A stretch of DNA of 64,000 bases from Halichoerus grypus (lineage: Eukaryota; Chordata; Mammalia; Carnivora; Phocidae), in NCBI RefSeq assembly GCF_964656455.1, contig NW_027555009.1:62001-126000 (forward strand), given 5' to 3'. Both the position numbers and the translations under genes were made by a program. Below the pieces are notes generated by a model. That model did no database searches and was not told where the DNA came from. It saw only the letters and a list, made by a program, of their open reading frames with translations. Every line of letters begins with the position of its first letter. Position 1 is the first letter of the stretch. Positions 1 to 12,529 of this stretch are shown piece by piece.

Positions 1-837
1 AAACTGAATGTGAAAAACCCCCAAACTCTAGAATTGCTGTTAAAAAAAAGAATCCAAAAAAGTTGGTACCCAATTAGAAATATATGAAGTGTGATGTTAT
101 CAGTTACTACACAGATAAAAATTTCTCTCTTTCAACATATGTCTTTTGAGTGACTAATATGTTATGCATTGCTGTAGGCACTTGGGATACATAATTGAAC
201 AATGTTAACTTCCTGAATGCTTTAATAAATAGGAAAAAATGGAGCCTAGAACACATACACACACACACGTTTATGCATATATGTAAAATACTAATTAGTA
301 TGTTTTAGATAAGCCTTTTTCTGAAACCAATACCAAAAGATTTTAGGATTATTTAAAGTGAGATATTAAAGTTACTGTGAAAAAAACTAAATGATGGTAG
401 GATTTGGGAGGAAAGGAGGAATTGTGCTTTGAATTTCCTTAAATGTAATAAACAAATACAATTGATCTTCAAGAATAATATACCTGGCCCGTATGGTAGA
501 CTGTGTTATTGTTCAGAAACCTTTGCTGTTCCTCCCTATCCTATTGGCCTCATGCCAGGCCTTAGCTTTGCCTTGACTAATAAAATAAGAGTGGAAATGA
601 TTTATGTTTACTTATGAGCAGAAGTTTTGAGTCAGAACATAGTGTCCTATATTCTCTTTTCTTCTCTGCTCTGACAACCAGCAGATCTGATAGATGCTTC
701 TTCCTCACCCTAACGTCTGAAATAAAAATGACCTATAAGACGAGCCATTGCCAACCCTTGTTTGACATGTAACATGAGCAAGAAAAAAAAATGTTGAAAG
801 CCATTGAAATTTTATTACGGCAACATAACCTCACCCA

Positions 838-1036
838 GTGGTTGTCCAACTTGAGCATGCATTAGAATCACGTGAAGATTCTGTTAAAAGGCGATTGTAC
901 AGGTTTTACACTGTTGGGCCCCTTAGAGTTTCTGAATTCAGTAGGTCTGGGGTGGGGACCAAGAATTTGCATTTCTCACAAGTTACCATCAGATGCTGAG
1001 GTGCTTCAGAGCCCGCACTTTGAGAACTCACCTTTC
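838..1036. mobile_element. MER5-type hAT DNA transposon relic
   Basis: The segment starts with a diverged CAGTGGTTGTCCAACTTGAG and continues with the 'CATTAGAATCACGTG' and 'GGTCTGGGGTGGGGACC' blocks. It ends in 'CACTTTGAGAACTC', the imperfect inverted form of the start. This layout of terminal inverted repeats around a short non-coding centre is that of the MER5 non-autonomous elements. It is heavily diverged. The family is assigned from memory of the consensus. Confidence 0.75.
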
Positions 1037-2034
1037 CTGATACAGCCCGTGAATTCATATTCCTGGATACTCTAATTACTTAATAAATATTACAGCAACA
1101 AAATGCGGAATATTTCCCAACTTCATTAATAAAGAAGTAAACTCTGTAAAATGCTCCTTTGATTTGTGGAATATGGACACACAAAATGTCGTAAGAAACC
1201 CTAAATTTGGTAGAGTGGATTAGATAACCATGGAAATTACTATCATATTAGTCAGATTCAAATAAAAGGTGCTAAAAATATACAAAGAGCAAAGGGAATT
1301 TGAGAAAGAAACAGTCACATCTGATTGTGGGAGAAAATGCCATCCTGATGGACTTAGTAGGAATTCTCTCAAAAAAGGAGGGTAGTTAAAGAGGTCATTG
1401 CATATGGAAGGACCACGGATGACCAAAATGAGAGAGGTGAGAAAGTGTGAAATGCATCTGAACGTAACACTAATAGAGTTCGCTACTGAGAGACAGATAA
1501 AGGAGAGTCTCTTTCAGAAGTCCAGTTTCTAACTTGGTCTGTAATGAAACACAGTGAAGCTTCAGTTCAGTACTGTTTTTTGTATTCATGTTTACATTGA
1601 GGTGCTTTGGGAGTTTTTGTTGCTAAAGGTGGCAAATTAATACCAAGGGTAGGCCTTATGATTGTCCAGGAAGTCCTGGAGAGACTGCTGTGAATAATAG
1701 CTATTGTCGAAGAGGAAGTGGGTGAGAGAGGCCAGCATGGAGTCTTGACCAAAGGACACTCCCCAGTACGTCAGGTTTAGCTAGGAGACATGTGGAAGTG
1801 AGGAAATGGAAATTGGTTCCATGCGCTTCAGTCCTGTGTAAAGTCTTTGCATAGAACTAGTTGGAAGAGCATTGCTCTCTGTGTTCACATGTTTTGTGGT
1901 TTCTTTTCTATGGCCCAAGGTCCCACTGCTTCTCTGTGGTATTTCTCCTCCACAGGGAGACCTCAGCAGGCAGAAAGGGAGTTGACTGGGATGTAGAATA
2001 ATTTTAGTGTTGTGTGAGGGTGTCTAGGAACAAA

Positions 2035-2105
2035 CTGTTTTCAGGGAGATCACTTAACCTCTTTGGGCCTTGGTTTCTTAATTTGTAAAATATAATTCTC
2101 TCAGG
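2035..2105 (+). mobile_element. MIR fragment
   Basis: The sequence 'ATCACTTAACCTCTTTGGGC' followed by 'TTTCTTAATTTGTAAAATAT' matches the conserved core of the mammalian MIR SINE. Only the central part survives. Confidence 0.6.
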
Positions 2106-4171
2106 TTCCAGTATTCCATTTTTCTAATACTTTCGGCCAACAAAATTCCGGTATGTGTTAACTTGCCCAATTTCTATTATACATACCACAAATTAAGTTC
2201 ATAATCTTTGAGATGCATGAAGTACGCTGCAGTATTTGAAATAAATGTATTTCTTTTAGAGTTAGGATACTCTGTAGTGCTCAATCAGAAAATAGTTTTC
2301 TAAAAGCTTCCAAAATTTTGTTTTTACTCCATTACCTATAGATGGCGTATTTTATTTTTAGATTTGAACTTTGATACTGAATAAGCATAAACTTATGAAA
2401 AAGCATGGCCTAATGTTATAGTTTCAAATAGCTGCTTATTTTGTTCAGTATGAAAACCAATTGCCATTATTATTTTAATGACATAGATACCAACATGCAT
2501 TTGAAAACAAATTAATGTTAATTCAAAGATTCTGTATAATTGAAAACATTTGTTTTAATCTTTTACAACCATTATGGGAGGGAGAAAAAATGAAAATACT
2601 TGCCAGTCTTGAAGTCTTTAAAAAATGGATTGGTTCAGAATTGTGGTTATAATTCTGTTTAATGTAAATAATTTGTGGCTATTGCAATGCCATGATCTTA
2701 AGGAACTTGCAAAGTTTTTCCTTGGATTTACATAAAACACCATTTTGATCTTAAATTTGCCTTTTGCCTCTAGTTAATTTGTCAGGTCTAAACACATGCC
2801 ATTTCCTCAGCAACTGCAAACAGGCCTTTCATGTTAGGTCCAATACAACTCAAATCTACTCCTTTTACAAGTATTTTAAAGCTTGACTAGTATTGCTATT
2901 ACTGTTTCATTTTGGGAGGGAAATTCATCCTAATTAGCATTTCTTTTAGAAACATTCTGTAGGTGATTCTTGGTTCATATTTAGGACACACCAGAAAAAG
3001 TGCACAATAATCATCTGGGGACTTACAAACACACTTGATTACCCGTAACTGCTGCCTGCTTCAGTAACATCCCTTAGGTTCTTGAGAACAAAGCTAAACA
3101 CCAATGTTCCATTCCATATGAAATAAAGTACTGTAAAATATTTGCCAGAATCAAAAATAACATTTTTGATGCTCTTGGAGAATTCACTTATATTTAAAGA
3201 AATCCAATTGAAAATTAGTTTGAAGATATATAATGTGTTCATGAAGCAAAGAAAATAATCGTCCTCAAATTTCTTGATTTGTTGCTATTCCGACTTCAGA
3301 TTTTTGTATGAGGTTCTTAAGATAGGAACATAACATTAGTTATTTTGCTTTCTCATATACAGTGCCATATGCAGACTGAAACTGAGCTCTCTCAGTCTAT
3401 TAGTCAAATAATATTAGATCTAAGAGAAAAAGTCTCTTGTGTGTATGTAAGCAATGAATGTATTTTAATTGAGCACCCCAAGTTCTGAGTAGTAAATTGA
3501 AATTGTTGATTTAAGCTATTGGAGCATGCTATGTGATTAAGACAGTGAAGTGTTTTTTTTGTTTGTTTGTTTTTTTAAACAAAACGAAAACAAAAAGCTG
3601 GAATTAATTCCATGTCGATCTTTTTTTGTTATTCTTATGATAAACAGGTGTCAACCAAAATTCTATAGTTGTTGATCAAGTTTCAGTTACTAATTTATAA
3701 CTGAGTACTTAGATGAGTTTCTACACTTGAAAATGGATTAGGAAAATTAATTAGAAAAAGTGGTTTATTCTTTTATGTGAGTTTTCAAAACAAAATAAGA
3801 AAAATTTAACTTTAAGTTGAGTTCAACAAAGATGATGCAGATGGCCTCAAGAGCAGCCTAATCCCAGAACTTGCACATCCCTTGTGGAAACATTGACATT
3901 TTCATTAACATTAGGAAACCACCAAATACATTAATCCTGTCCAACTCTGCTGAATGGGCTAGACTTGGCATATATCTAGCCAGAAAAGGGAGCCAGAGAA
4001 ATAAGAATATACCAGGGCTGCTCAGTCTCTAACATAAATATATTAATCAACTTATGGATATACTATAACCTTCTTTTTTTAGAAGTCAACTAGATTCAGG
4101 AATATGTCATTTTCAATGCTGTATTGGTTTAGGATATATGATTTTAAGATCTTCCAATGCTGTACTAAAAC

Positions 4172-4359
4172 TTTTTTTTTTTTTGAGAGAGAGAGAGAGA
4201 GAGAACGCATGCGAGTGTGCATGAGCGGGGGCGGGGGTGGGGTGGCTGGGAGGGGCAGAGGGCCAGAGAGAATTTTAAGCAGGCTCCATGATGACCCTGA
4301 TGACCCAAGCTGAAATCAAGAGTTGGATGCTTAACCCACTGAGCCACCCAGGGTGCCCA
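4172..4359 (-). mobile_element. CanSINE (old copy)
   Basis: On the minus strand it reads GGGCACCCTGGGTGGCTCAG (tRNA-derived head with A-box region), then a diverged body, and ends in a (CT)n tract and a poly(A), seen here as poly(T) and (GA)n at 4172-4204. It is more diverged than the other copies. Confidence 0.85.
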
Positions 4360-6266
4360 AGTGTATTAAAACATTTCAGTAAAATCATGGACTTTTTCTT
4401 TCATTTTAAAAAAAAAACTATATAAAATTGCATGAGTTTTCTTTATAATAAATACAACAATGAGTCACAAATTTGAAGCATTTAAATAGGCATTCTGGTT
4501 CCTTTTTTAACTTTCACATTAAACTTTTCAGTCATATTCACTCCAAATATATTTATGTTTTTAATACCAGTAATAATTAGACAAATCAAAACTTTGATTT
4601 TGATTCAGCTATTATCTGTAACTATTATTTATAATTAACTTTATATGTCATTCTTTTTATACCTTCTATATGCCTGAACTTTAAGCATTTTCTGTTTTAA
4701 ATAATTTTGTTCACATATAATAATGTAACTTGTTTTTGATACTGAGTGACTTAGGTGATTACAATATAATCAACAGAATAGAATATTTTAAGGCTTATCA
4801 ATGTACTCAACTATTTTAAATCTAATTCATCTCTATTTATTGCCAGTCTTTTAGCATCGTTAATTATGGTTTTGCATGTACTGCTTTTCTCAAATCAAAT
4901 AATTTAAGAAGATAAATGAAGAAAAAGACTGGACAAAGAAATTTGAAGCTGAATTATAAATATAAAGCAGGGTAGAGTAATTAAACTCTTGAGAAGCACT
5001 ACTGATACAAGAAATTTTGTGTCATAACTTGTAGTCAAGGTTTATACCTTATAACATTTTAGTCAAGGTTATTTTTATTCTTATGAGAAACAAACACAGA
5101 GCTTTGCATATACCTTTTTTTTAATGGTCAGAGATGGCATATAATTTATCTTTCCCTTCCTCAAGAAATAAGCAATACAGTGTTTTCTGTGTATTAGCTG
5201 CCCAATAAAGAAATGACTGTTGAGCGAATAAAGATAGATGATGTAATATTTAATCAATATTTGAGTTTCCTTTTAATCAATTCAGTGGTTAAAAATGGAC
5301 AGAACTCTGAAATTGATACTTAATGCATGTTTCTTTCTTTCTTTCTTTTTTTAATCCTTGTAGTCACCTAATTATCCATGTTGATTGGGGATATAGTTTC
5401 TGAAAATCTTAATCTAAACTATCTACTTTAGTTAGTAATTTTACAAAACTTTTACAACAGTGAAGTTGACTACTTTGAGTTTACATTCTCTGCCATTGTG
5501 GGGGTGAAATAGAGATGAATAATTTGCACTGTTTAATCTGTTCCTAAGTACTCAAGTATTGATGTTTTAAATGAAACTACACAATATATAAATATATACT
5601 TGTAAAAATTTTTTTAGTAGTATATAAATAGAGAGTAAAAGGTTATGTTCTTTTCATGCATCTTAACCCATTCGACTTCATTAGGTAGCCTACTATCAAG
5701 GGTTTCAGATATTTCTTTTTGACCACTTTTTCATATGTATATAAACAACATTTTTACGTTTTCTCATTAATTATATTTCAGCATTGATATTTAATATAGA
5801 TAATAATGTAACATTTAATCATTATTGAGATTATATCTATAGAATTCCTTCTTTTATTTGATGGTGTTTCTTATCAGGTCTTTCTATAGCAGACTAATCC
5901 AATAGTTGGTCTTGTAATCTTAAAGTTAAAAAAGAAAAGGTTCCCTTTGAACCTTTGCAGGAATAAGTTGCACATCAGTAAGTATTACAAAACAATAAGC
6001 AAATGTAATAATATTAGTAGCAGGCCAGTAATCTCAAGGCAAATTCAGGGGGGTTTTTTGTATGGTTTTTAAAAAATTTTTTTATTCTCGATGGTGAGAT
6101 CAATTTTTTATGTTACTAGTGACAGAATAATTCATTCTATTTTTCTATTGTGATTTCTAATAACACTAGCAGTAAATAAAATGATAAAATAATTGGTAGA
6201 ATTTCAGAATTAGAAGACATTCAGTCAGTCAATTATGAAGGTAATTTACTTCCAGGCTCTTGTTTA

Positions 6267-6488
6267 TTTATTTATTTTTTTTTTTAAAGATTTTATTTAT
6301 TTATTTGACAGAGAGAGACACAGTGAGAGAGGGAACACAAGCAGGGGGAATGGGAGAGGGAGAAATAGGCTTCCTTCCTTCCTTCCTTCCTTCGGCAGGA
6401 AGCCTGATGTGGGGCTCGATCCCAGGACCCTGGGATCACGACCTGAGCCGAAGGCAGACGCTTAACGACTGAGCCACCCAGGCGCCCC
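6267..6488 (-). mobile_element. CanSINE with internal (TTCC)n expansion
   Basis: This is a tRNA-Lys-derived SINE in minus orientation: the poly(A) is seen as poly(T) at the left, and the head (GGGGCGCCTGGGTGGCTCAG on the minus strand) at the right. Perfect 15-bp target-site duplications CCAGGCTCTTGTTTA lie at 6252-6266 and 6489-6503. A (TTCC)n run of about 23 bp (about 6371-6393) replaces part of the usual body, where other copies read AAGCAGGCTTCC. This is probably slippage on the TTCC of that motif. Confidence 0.95.
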
Positions 6489-7669
6489 CCAGGCTCTTGT
6501 TTAACAGACAACAAAATTGAACCCTAAAGTTAAATGATTTACTCCAGGTTGGTAGTGAAGTTATGACTGTGAATCATTCAAATCAAGAGTCTTTTCCACT
6601 GTAGCATGCACTGCCTTCAAGAAATATTTTAAAGATTTATTGAGTACTACATCTTTTATATTCCGTTATGTTTACCAAATAAAAAAAGTGGGAAACAAAA
6701 TAGTTTTCATTGTTTTCAGCTTAATAGAGACCATAATGATATAGCACATGTACATATCAGATTTTATGTTGGTGTCAAATGGTGGGGTGTTCTTAAAGAT
6801 TTCATAACTGTATAGAATGATAGGAATGAACATCAGCTGTAATTAAAAGTCTAATATGACGATATTTACTTGTGGGAATTTAATGCAATGTAGCTAAGAT
6901 TAACAACATTTCAAATGTCAGTAAATGTGTTTTTAAGGGAAAACATGCAAAAAATGATAAATCACCTCACAGAGCTACAAACTCTTCAAAAAATGGTTTA
7001 CTAGTGACATCTGCTGGTGTAATTTGGTAATAAAAATAAAAGTATCTCCTGGAAATAATTTCATGGAAATTAAGCGTGAGACAAAGAATCTTTGTGGGCA
7101 AATTGTTTTGTTTTTTTTAACTATCATTTACACTTACAATTTAAAAAAAAATTGTGTTTGTGGGTTCCCCCTCTCATTGGCATTTGACCAAGTATATTAT
7201 TCTAATAACAGTATTAAACTTTATACTTTCTTCTCCACAGTGTATAATTCCAGCCTGAACCTCTCTAATAAGTTGTGTATCACCTAAGTTGTTTGATATG
7301 GTGCTGCACTTTTTCCTCCTCCTCTTTCCTGAACCTTGCACATAACCTTGCAAATGTAGAGATTCAGTAACTACGACTGACTCTTACTAGATATTTATGC
7401 CATTTATAGGCTAACTAATAGAAAAGTCTGTGTGTACATGAGTTATAGGCATTATATTTATGCACGCTCAAAAATAAAAATGAGACTTTGTATTAGAGAA
7501 CAATTTCTTTAGGAAGAGAAATGACTTTGTTTTTTGTTTTTTTCCTATGGAACAGATTTTCTGCACTATAAAATAATAGAGAAATAAAATACACTCAGTC
7601 CCTGGGTATTTTCTCTATTGGCACTTATTTCCTAGATGATTGTACTGTGGGTTTAAGTTCTACTTATAG

Positions 7670-8860
7670 ATGAATCACCCCTCTTCCTTGACCCCCAAAC
7701 CTGTACAGCAGCCACTTGTTTCATTAACATTTCCATTTGTAGGTAACAGTCATCTCAAATTTACCATGTCCGAAATAAAACTGATTTTCTCCTCAAACCT
7801 GTTCTTCCCGTAGTCTTCCTCACTTCAGTAAACGGACGTTTTATCCTTTTGCTTGCTCAAATCAAAAATATTTTAATAATTTGTAAATTTTCTCTTTCTC
7901 TTGTACCATCAAGGAATTCCACCAACTCTATTTTTGAAATACCTTTGGAGTCTTAACCACTTTTCTCTACCTCTACCACTTAATGACCTAGTCAAGCCAC
8001 AATCGTCTTTCCCCTCCTAATTCACCTCTTTGCTGGTTGTTTTTTTTTTTTAAAGATTTTATTCATTTGAGAGACAGAGAGAGACAGAGCACAAACAGAG
8101 GGAGAGGCAGAGGGAGAGGGAGAAGCAGACTCCCCGCTGAGCTGGGAGCTGGGGCTCCATCCCAGGACCTGAGATCATGACCTGAGCTGAAGGCAGACGC
8201 TTAACCGCCTGAGCCACCCAGGCACCCCTCGCCTCTTTGCTGTTAACCTTGCCTTCCTGTGGTTTGTTTTCCAATGAGCAACCAAAGATTATCTTAAAAT
8301 TTAAGACAGGTCTTTGTCACTCTTCTGCTGAGGTTTTGTTTTGGTTTTTTTTTTTACCATGCCTAAAGGGCCCTACCAAGAACTTTGGACCACTCCTTCC
8401 CTCCTCCACTGTGACTGTGACCTCCTTTCCTACCACGGCTTCCCTCCCCTCTTTTGTTCCAGCTACAGTAATCTACTTTGCTGTTCTCCTTCAGTGCCAC
8501 GAAAACTCCTAGTCAGGAGCTTTGTGCTTGCTCTTCCTTCAATCAGATACTCTTCCCTCCATCCTGTAAGGCTTCTGATCACATTATCAAATTTCACCTT
8601 CTTGGAGAGGCCCTTCTGGATTACACTACCTAAGATAAGAAGGCCCGACCACATCTGTTTCTCCTCTTCCCCTGCGTCGTGTTTTGCCATAGCACTTATC
8701 ACCACCAGATATATTTACTTGTTTTCCTCGTACCTTTCCCTGGCCCAGAATGTCACCTGTATGGAAACAGAGATTCTGTATTGTCCGCTGTTACCTCCTT
8801 AGATCTGAAACTAGTGTTTACACATAGTAGGCATTCAGTCAGTATTTGTTGAGGAAATCA
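7670..8860 (+). mobile_element. Ancient LINE (L2-like) remnant split by a CanSINE
   Basis: From about 8290 on, the sequence has the typical L2 3' order: pyrimidine-rich segment, 'GAGAGGCCCTTCTGGATTAC', 'GCACTTATCACCACCAGATA', then 'ACATAGTAGGCATTCAGTCA' and 'GTATTTGTTGA'. The part 7670-8021 resembles the upstream portion of the same kind of element, less certainly. A CanSINE at 8036-8228 interrupts it. The open frame of 153 codons at 8341-8802 is an accident of this pyrimidine-rich repeat. Confidence 0.6.
8036..8228 (-). mobile_element. CanSINE
   Basis: This is a minus-strand CanSINE with poly(T) at the left and the head GGGTGCCTGGGTGGCTCAGG at the right. The target-site duplications are TCACCTCTTTGCTG (8022-8035) and TCGCCTCTTTGCTG (8229-8242), with one mismatch. 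It inserted into the L2-like remnant. Confidence 0.93.
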
Positions 8861-10384
8861 GTGAGCCTTAAGACGTGAATGTAGAAAGTAATTTGATTTG
8901 CATTATAATAACTGGATCTGTTAAATAGTGAGGCCCCTTCTAATGGGGTCTGTTCTGTATAAATCTTTCTATGCATACCATACTTTTTACATTTAAGTCA
9001 GATTACGATAGTGTTTCATAGTTAGGCTAAGGCTCAGACAATACTCTTGGTATCAAAATGCAGGGCGATATTATTATTTTAAAGATTCTTTTTAGGGGAA
9101 TAATTACTTTTTTGTTCTTTTGACATAGACATCTGACCCTCAATTACATTAACAGACCTTATTCACATGAATGGAAAGAAGAATAGCCCCTTTTGAATTC
9201 AGGCTAAGACTTTATCAATATGAAGTGCTTCCCACAGGGTTCTGCTGAAAGAACCAAACTTCCATCATAATGAAATTGCAAATTCATTTGTACATGCCCT
9301 TTTTTATTTGAAGCTACTTTTTGATGTTTGGTCTGCAATTAGATTTATTGTTTAAGGTCACAAATATGCAATCCTGACTAGACCAAGTTGTCAGAATCCT
9401 TTATCTATTCAGCATTGCACAAAGATAAATGGCTATCTCTTAACAATAGCATACCAAAGCCAAAATTTGTTCCCACTTGTATATAATCTTAATCAATCTG
9501 CTGCTTTCTGTTTTCCAGTCAGTAGACGCCTAGCCTAACCCGCTCACCACCCCACCTATCTAGAAATTGCCCAATTATGGGTTTTAAATTACTGAGAAAC
9601 ACTTCAGATGGAAAAAAGATAAGTTTAAGAATGTTAATGCTATAATTTTCTCATGCATATTTTTAGCTTAACATATGAATTCTTTTGCCTTTACCCTCAT
9701 TCTGTGTGGGGTGAGTAATTATGTAGTATGTTAGCTAAATTCTGTGATTACATTTCTCACTGTTAACATGATCGCAAAGTAGATCATGTTTCTTAATTAA
9801 AATGAATTCTTAAGTGTTTTAAAAGATCTATGCACACGAATTAAATTCTTTTCTGAGATTCTGTGTGTCCCCCAGTAAAAATATCTACATTTAGACTTGT
9901 TCAGAAGGACTTCTTATATTTTTATGCATTTCCTTTGTGACCTTTCATATAAAAGGTATACTGAGAGAGTTGCCCAATTAGATTTGAGGCTGTACTTTTT
10001 ATCCAAGAATATCCAGTGTCTAAAATTAACATACATTTGAGCATCATTGTATCACCAATCTCTATAGTTTCTCCAAAGGATTCTGATACTAGATATACAA
10101 CAATTCTTTAGTAACTTGATCATACTTATAAAGCAGGCCATTAAGACTAGTATAGTAATGTCCCCATTTTAAAATCTTGTTTAAATATTTTTTGCAGATC
10201 TGAGAATCTTTTTTTAATTGTCATGCAGTTTGAACCTTCCCCCAGTTAAAAGGAATACACTATTTCAGAAGGAGGTATAAGAGAAAACCACAGTTTTTAA
10301 GTCAGAGGAACTTTTTTTTCCTGAATTCCGACTATTATTTATTTTGTGACCTCTTGGAAGTTGCCCGTTTTGGGGGAGGGGGCC

Positions 10385-10510
10385 TCTGCCCAGCTATAGA
10401 ATAGAGAAATACTTATTCATAGAGGTGTGATATAATTAAATGAGACAACACATATAAAGTGCCCAAAACAATGCCCAGCAATAGTAAATACTCAATAAAT
10501 ATTATTTGAA
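10385..10510 (+). mobile_element. MIR fragment
   Basis: The sequence 'TAATTAAATGAGACAACACA', then 'AAAGTGCCCAAAACAATGCC' and 'AGTAAATACTCAATAAATAT' is the 3' part of a MIR element. Confidence 0.7.
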
Positions 10511-10997
10511 CTCCTGCCTCTGTGCCCTCCCCTTACCCCCACTCTGTTCCCGTTGCTATGTTATCCATTCTGATTGGGCTTACTCAAAAGTTAAAACTGT
10601 TGAACTAAACTTGAAGCCTTTTTGTGCCTGCCAGCTCTACATTGCTCTGCATTCACTGAATTAATAAGTAGGGAGAAGTCAGGACCTTGAATTGATCTAT
10701 TCATAATACCCAGCAGGTGTATGTGGCCTTTTCTTCTCAACAATTTGCTCCCCCAGGGATTGGGTAAAATGAATATTCCACTCTGAGCCTTCATTTTAAG
10801 TCCACATGGAGATATACTTAGAAGATATACTTAAATCTCTCTTCCACCTGCAAATAGGAGAGTTGAGCCTTAAATTATGTTAATTTGACATAGGAAATTT
10901 TAATCATCCTGTGTAAGATGGCTTGCTTGTTTGTTGCATTTGTACTGCTCAGATCACTGTCCTAAAAGTTTCACCTTTTAAAAGTAATCTGTTTCAG

Positions 10998-11210
10998 GGG
11001 CGCCTGGGTGGCTCAGTCGTTAAGCATCTGCCTTCGGCTCAGGTCGATCCCAGGGTCCTGGGATTGAGCCCCACATCGGGCTCCCTGCTCGGCGGGAAGC
11101 CTGCTTCTCCCTCTCCCTCTCCCCCTGCTTGTGTTCCCTCTCTCGCTGTCTCTCTCTCTCTGTCAAATAAATAAATAAAATCTTTAAAAAAATAAAAAAA
11201 TTTTAAAAAT
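10998..11210 (+). mobile_element. CanSINE just upstream of a TMEM135 exon
   Basis: This is a sense CanSINE with a head at 10998 (GGGCGCCTGGGTGGCTCAGT) and an A-rich tail through 11210. The duplications are AAAAGTAATCTGTTTCAG (10980-10997) and AAAAGTCATGTGTTTCAG (11211-11228), with two mismatches. The copy lacks four bases in the 'GGTCATGATCCC' block (it reads GGTCGATCCC), so the promoter B-box region is damaged. It ends 96 bp before the 42-bp exon. Confidence 0.95.
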
Positions 11211-11306
11211 AAAAGTCATGTGTTTCAGAATAAATTTTAATAGCTACTTAATATACTACTTTATATCTCAAAAATTGTTACTTTATCATAATTTTTATTG
11301 TTTTAG

Positions 11307-11348
11307 GTGCAAAGATGGTTTGAAAGGATTTACATTCTCTGCTCTTAG
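11307..11348 (+). CDS. TMEM135: TMEM135 coding exon (42 bp)
   Basis: This is an internal coding exon of transmembrane protein 135, a multipass membrane protein of peroxisomes and mitochondria linked to organelle dynamics and lipid handling. The acceptor is a T-rich tract ending TTTTAG and the donor is GTAAGT at 11349. The first base completes a split Arg codon. Thirteen codons then read CKDGLKGFTFSAL, and the last two bases (AG) begin another Arg codon completed by the exon at 22853. The peptide matches my memory of mammalian TMEM135 just before its conserved FIVGKEE stretch. The exon is very short but its phase (1 nt + 13 codons + 2 nt) fits its neighbour exactly. A CanSINE ends about 95 bp upstream. 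Exon number is not assigned, because the preceding exon was not found in this window. Confidence 0.93.
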   Translation: MQRWFERIYILCS

Positions 11349-11567
11349 GTAAGTAGTTTATTTACCTTATGTTAAGAGAGAATTTGCAAGTTAACTTTTT
11401 CAAAAAGTAATATTATTGCGCATAATTACAATAGATGTTTATCGACTCAGTTTTCTAGCCCAAAATAATTGCAGGAGTCACAGTCACTTTTACGATATTT
11501 TATTAAAAGAGTCTAATTTATTGGATTTCTTTCCCCCTAAAAATCAGTCAATCAACTACTGTTTTTG

Positions 11568-11767
11568 GAGGTGCCTGGGTGGCTCAGTCGTTAAGCGTCT
11601 GCCTTCGGCTCAGGTCGTGATCCCAGGGTTCTGGGATCAAGCCCCACATTGGGCTCCCTGCTCAGCGGGAAGCCTGCTTCTCCCTCTCCCACTCCCCCTG
11701 CTTGTGTTTCCTCTCTCACTGTGTCTCTCTCTGTCAAATGAATAAGTGAAATCTTTGAAAAAAAAAA
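11568..11767 (+). mobile_element. CanSINE
   Basis: This is a sense CanSINE with a head GAGGTGCCTGGGTGGCTCAG, a pyrimidine-rich body and an A-rich tail. The flanks CAATCAACTACTGTTTTTG (ending 11567) and GATCAACAACTGCTTTTGG (from 11768) are a target-site duplication with a few mismatches. It lies 220 bp downstream of the 42-bp exon, so that exon is bracketed by two sense CanSINEs. Confidence 0.93.
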
Positions 11768-12084
11768 GATCAACAACTGCTTTTGGGACCTATTGTGTGC
11801 CTCATATCACTGGGTGTTAGGAAAGAATTAGAAGAACTCTCTCTTCAAGGAGCATTGGAAAAACAAAGCTACATGTGAATAATTACTGCAAAATTAAATA
11901 CTGAATTGTGTGGTACCACATTATGGGCTTCATTAGGACAGGGCTCATGTCAGACACATTTTGAATCATAAGCTTCACTAGAGTCACTAGAATCTGCTTT
12001 TCACCCTGTATGCCATCTCTTGCCATAGTTATTGGCCGATAGTAGTAGATAGTGTAGAAAAGTTGGTTGGCAGCACTTCCATTG

Positions 12085-12250
12085 TATTTTACAGTTCACC
12101 AAGCATTTTCACATAGATTAGAAAATTTTCACAGCAGTTCTGTGAGATGGGTATTTTTATGCCCATGTGACGTGAGGCTTAGAATACTTAACTAATTTAA
12201 TGTCACACAGTGACTGCATATACTTACTTGAAACCTAATGCTCTTCCAGT
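12085..12250 (-). mobile_element. MIR fragment
   Basis: The sequence 'GCAGTTCTGTGAGATGGGTA', then 'TTATGCCCATGTGACGTGAG' and 'AATGTCACACAGTGACTGCA' is the reverse complement of the MIR body. Confidence 0.65.
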
Positions 12251-12404
12251 TTGTATTATAAATGTTGCCTCTTTTATTCTCCTAAGTACATATAGTAGAT
12301 GCTTAGTGAAGATTAGGTGTGGAGTATTTATTATAAATATAGGAGGGAAAAATTAGGGTAGCCTTCGGTATGCTAGAAGATTTCATATGACTGTCTTTTT
12401 TAGG

Positions 12405-12510
12405 TTATTTTGAGGATCAAATGAGTTAATGCATGAAAAGTGTTTAGAACTGTGCATGGCACATAGTGCTCAAGAAATGTTGGCTATTACTGTTATTATT
12501 ATTCTTATGG
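12405..12510 (+). mobile_element. MIR 3' fragment
   Basis: The sequence 'TTTTGAGGATCAAATGAGTT', then 'CATGGCACATAGTGCTCAAG' and 'AAATGTTGGCTATTACTGTT' is the conserved 3' half of a MIR. Confidence 0.75.
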
Positions 12511-12529
12511 GGATAAGCCTTAAACTGCA

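Larger units (their letters stand above)
1..11306 (+). other. TMEM135: TMEM135 intron (5' part outside window)
   Basis: No coding exon was recognised here. The DNA is AT-rich. It carries a MER5-type relic (about 838), MIR fragments (about 2035 and 10385), L2 remnants (about 7670-8860) and four CanSINEs. The stretches 1-830, 1080-2030, 2110-4160, 4360-6250, 6505-7660 and 8865-10380 show no convincing gene or named repeat beyond short simple tracts, and are best described as old unique intronic DNA. Intron status follows from the acceptor at 11306. I looked for the exon that should precede CKDGL and did not see it. Confidence 0.8.

Noticed and set aside
8341..8802. 153-codon open frame
   Set aside because: It lies in a pyrimidine-rich L2-like remnant and has no protein-like pattern or conserved start context.
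10998..11100. tRNA-like sequence that could be called a tRNA gene
   Set aside because: It is the tRNA-derived head of a CanSINE with a tail and target-site duplications. The B-box region is damaged.
1..11306. Upstream TMEM135 exon expected before CKDGL
   Set aside because: I looked for the coding block that should precede the exon at 11307 and found no matching sequence with splice sites, so it is presumed to lie left of the window.
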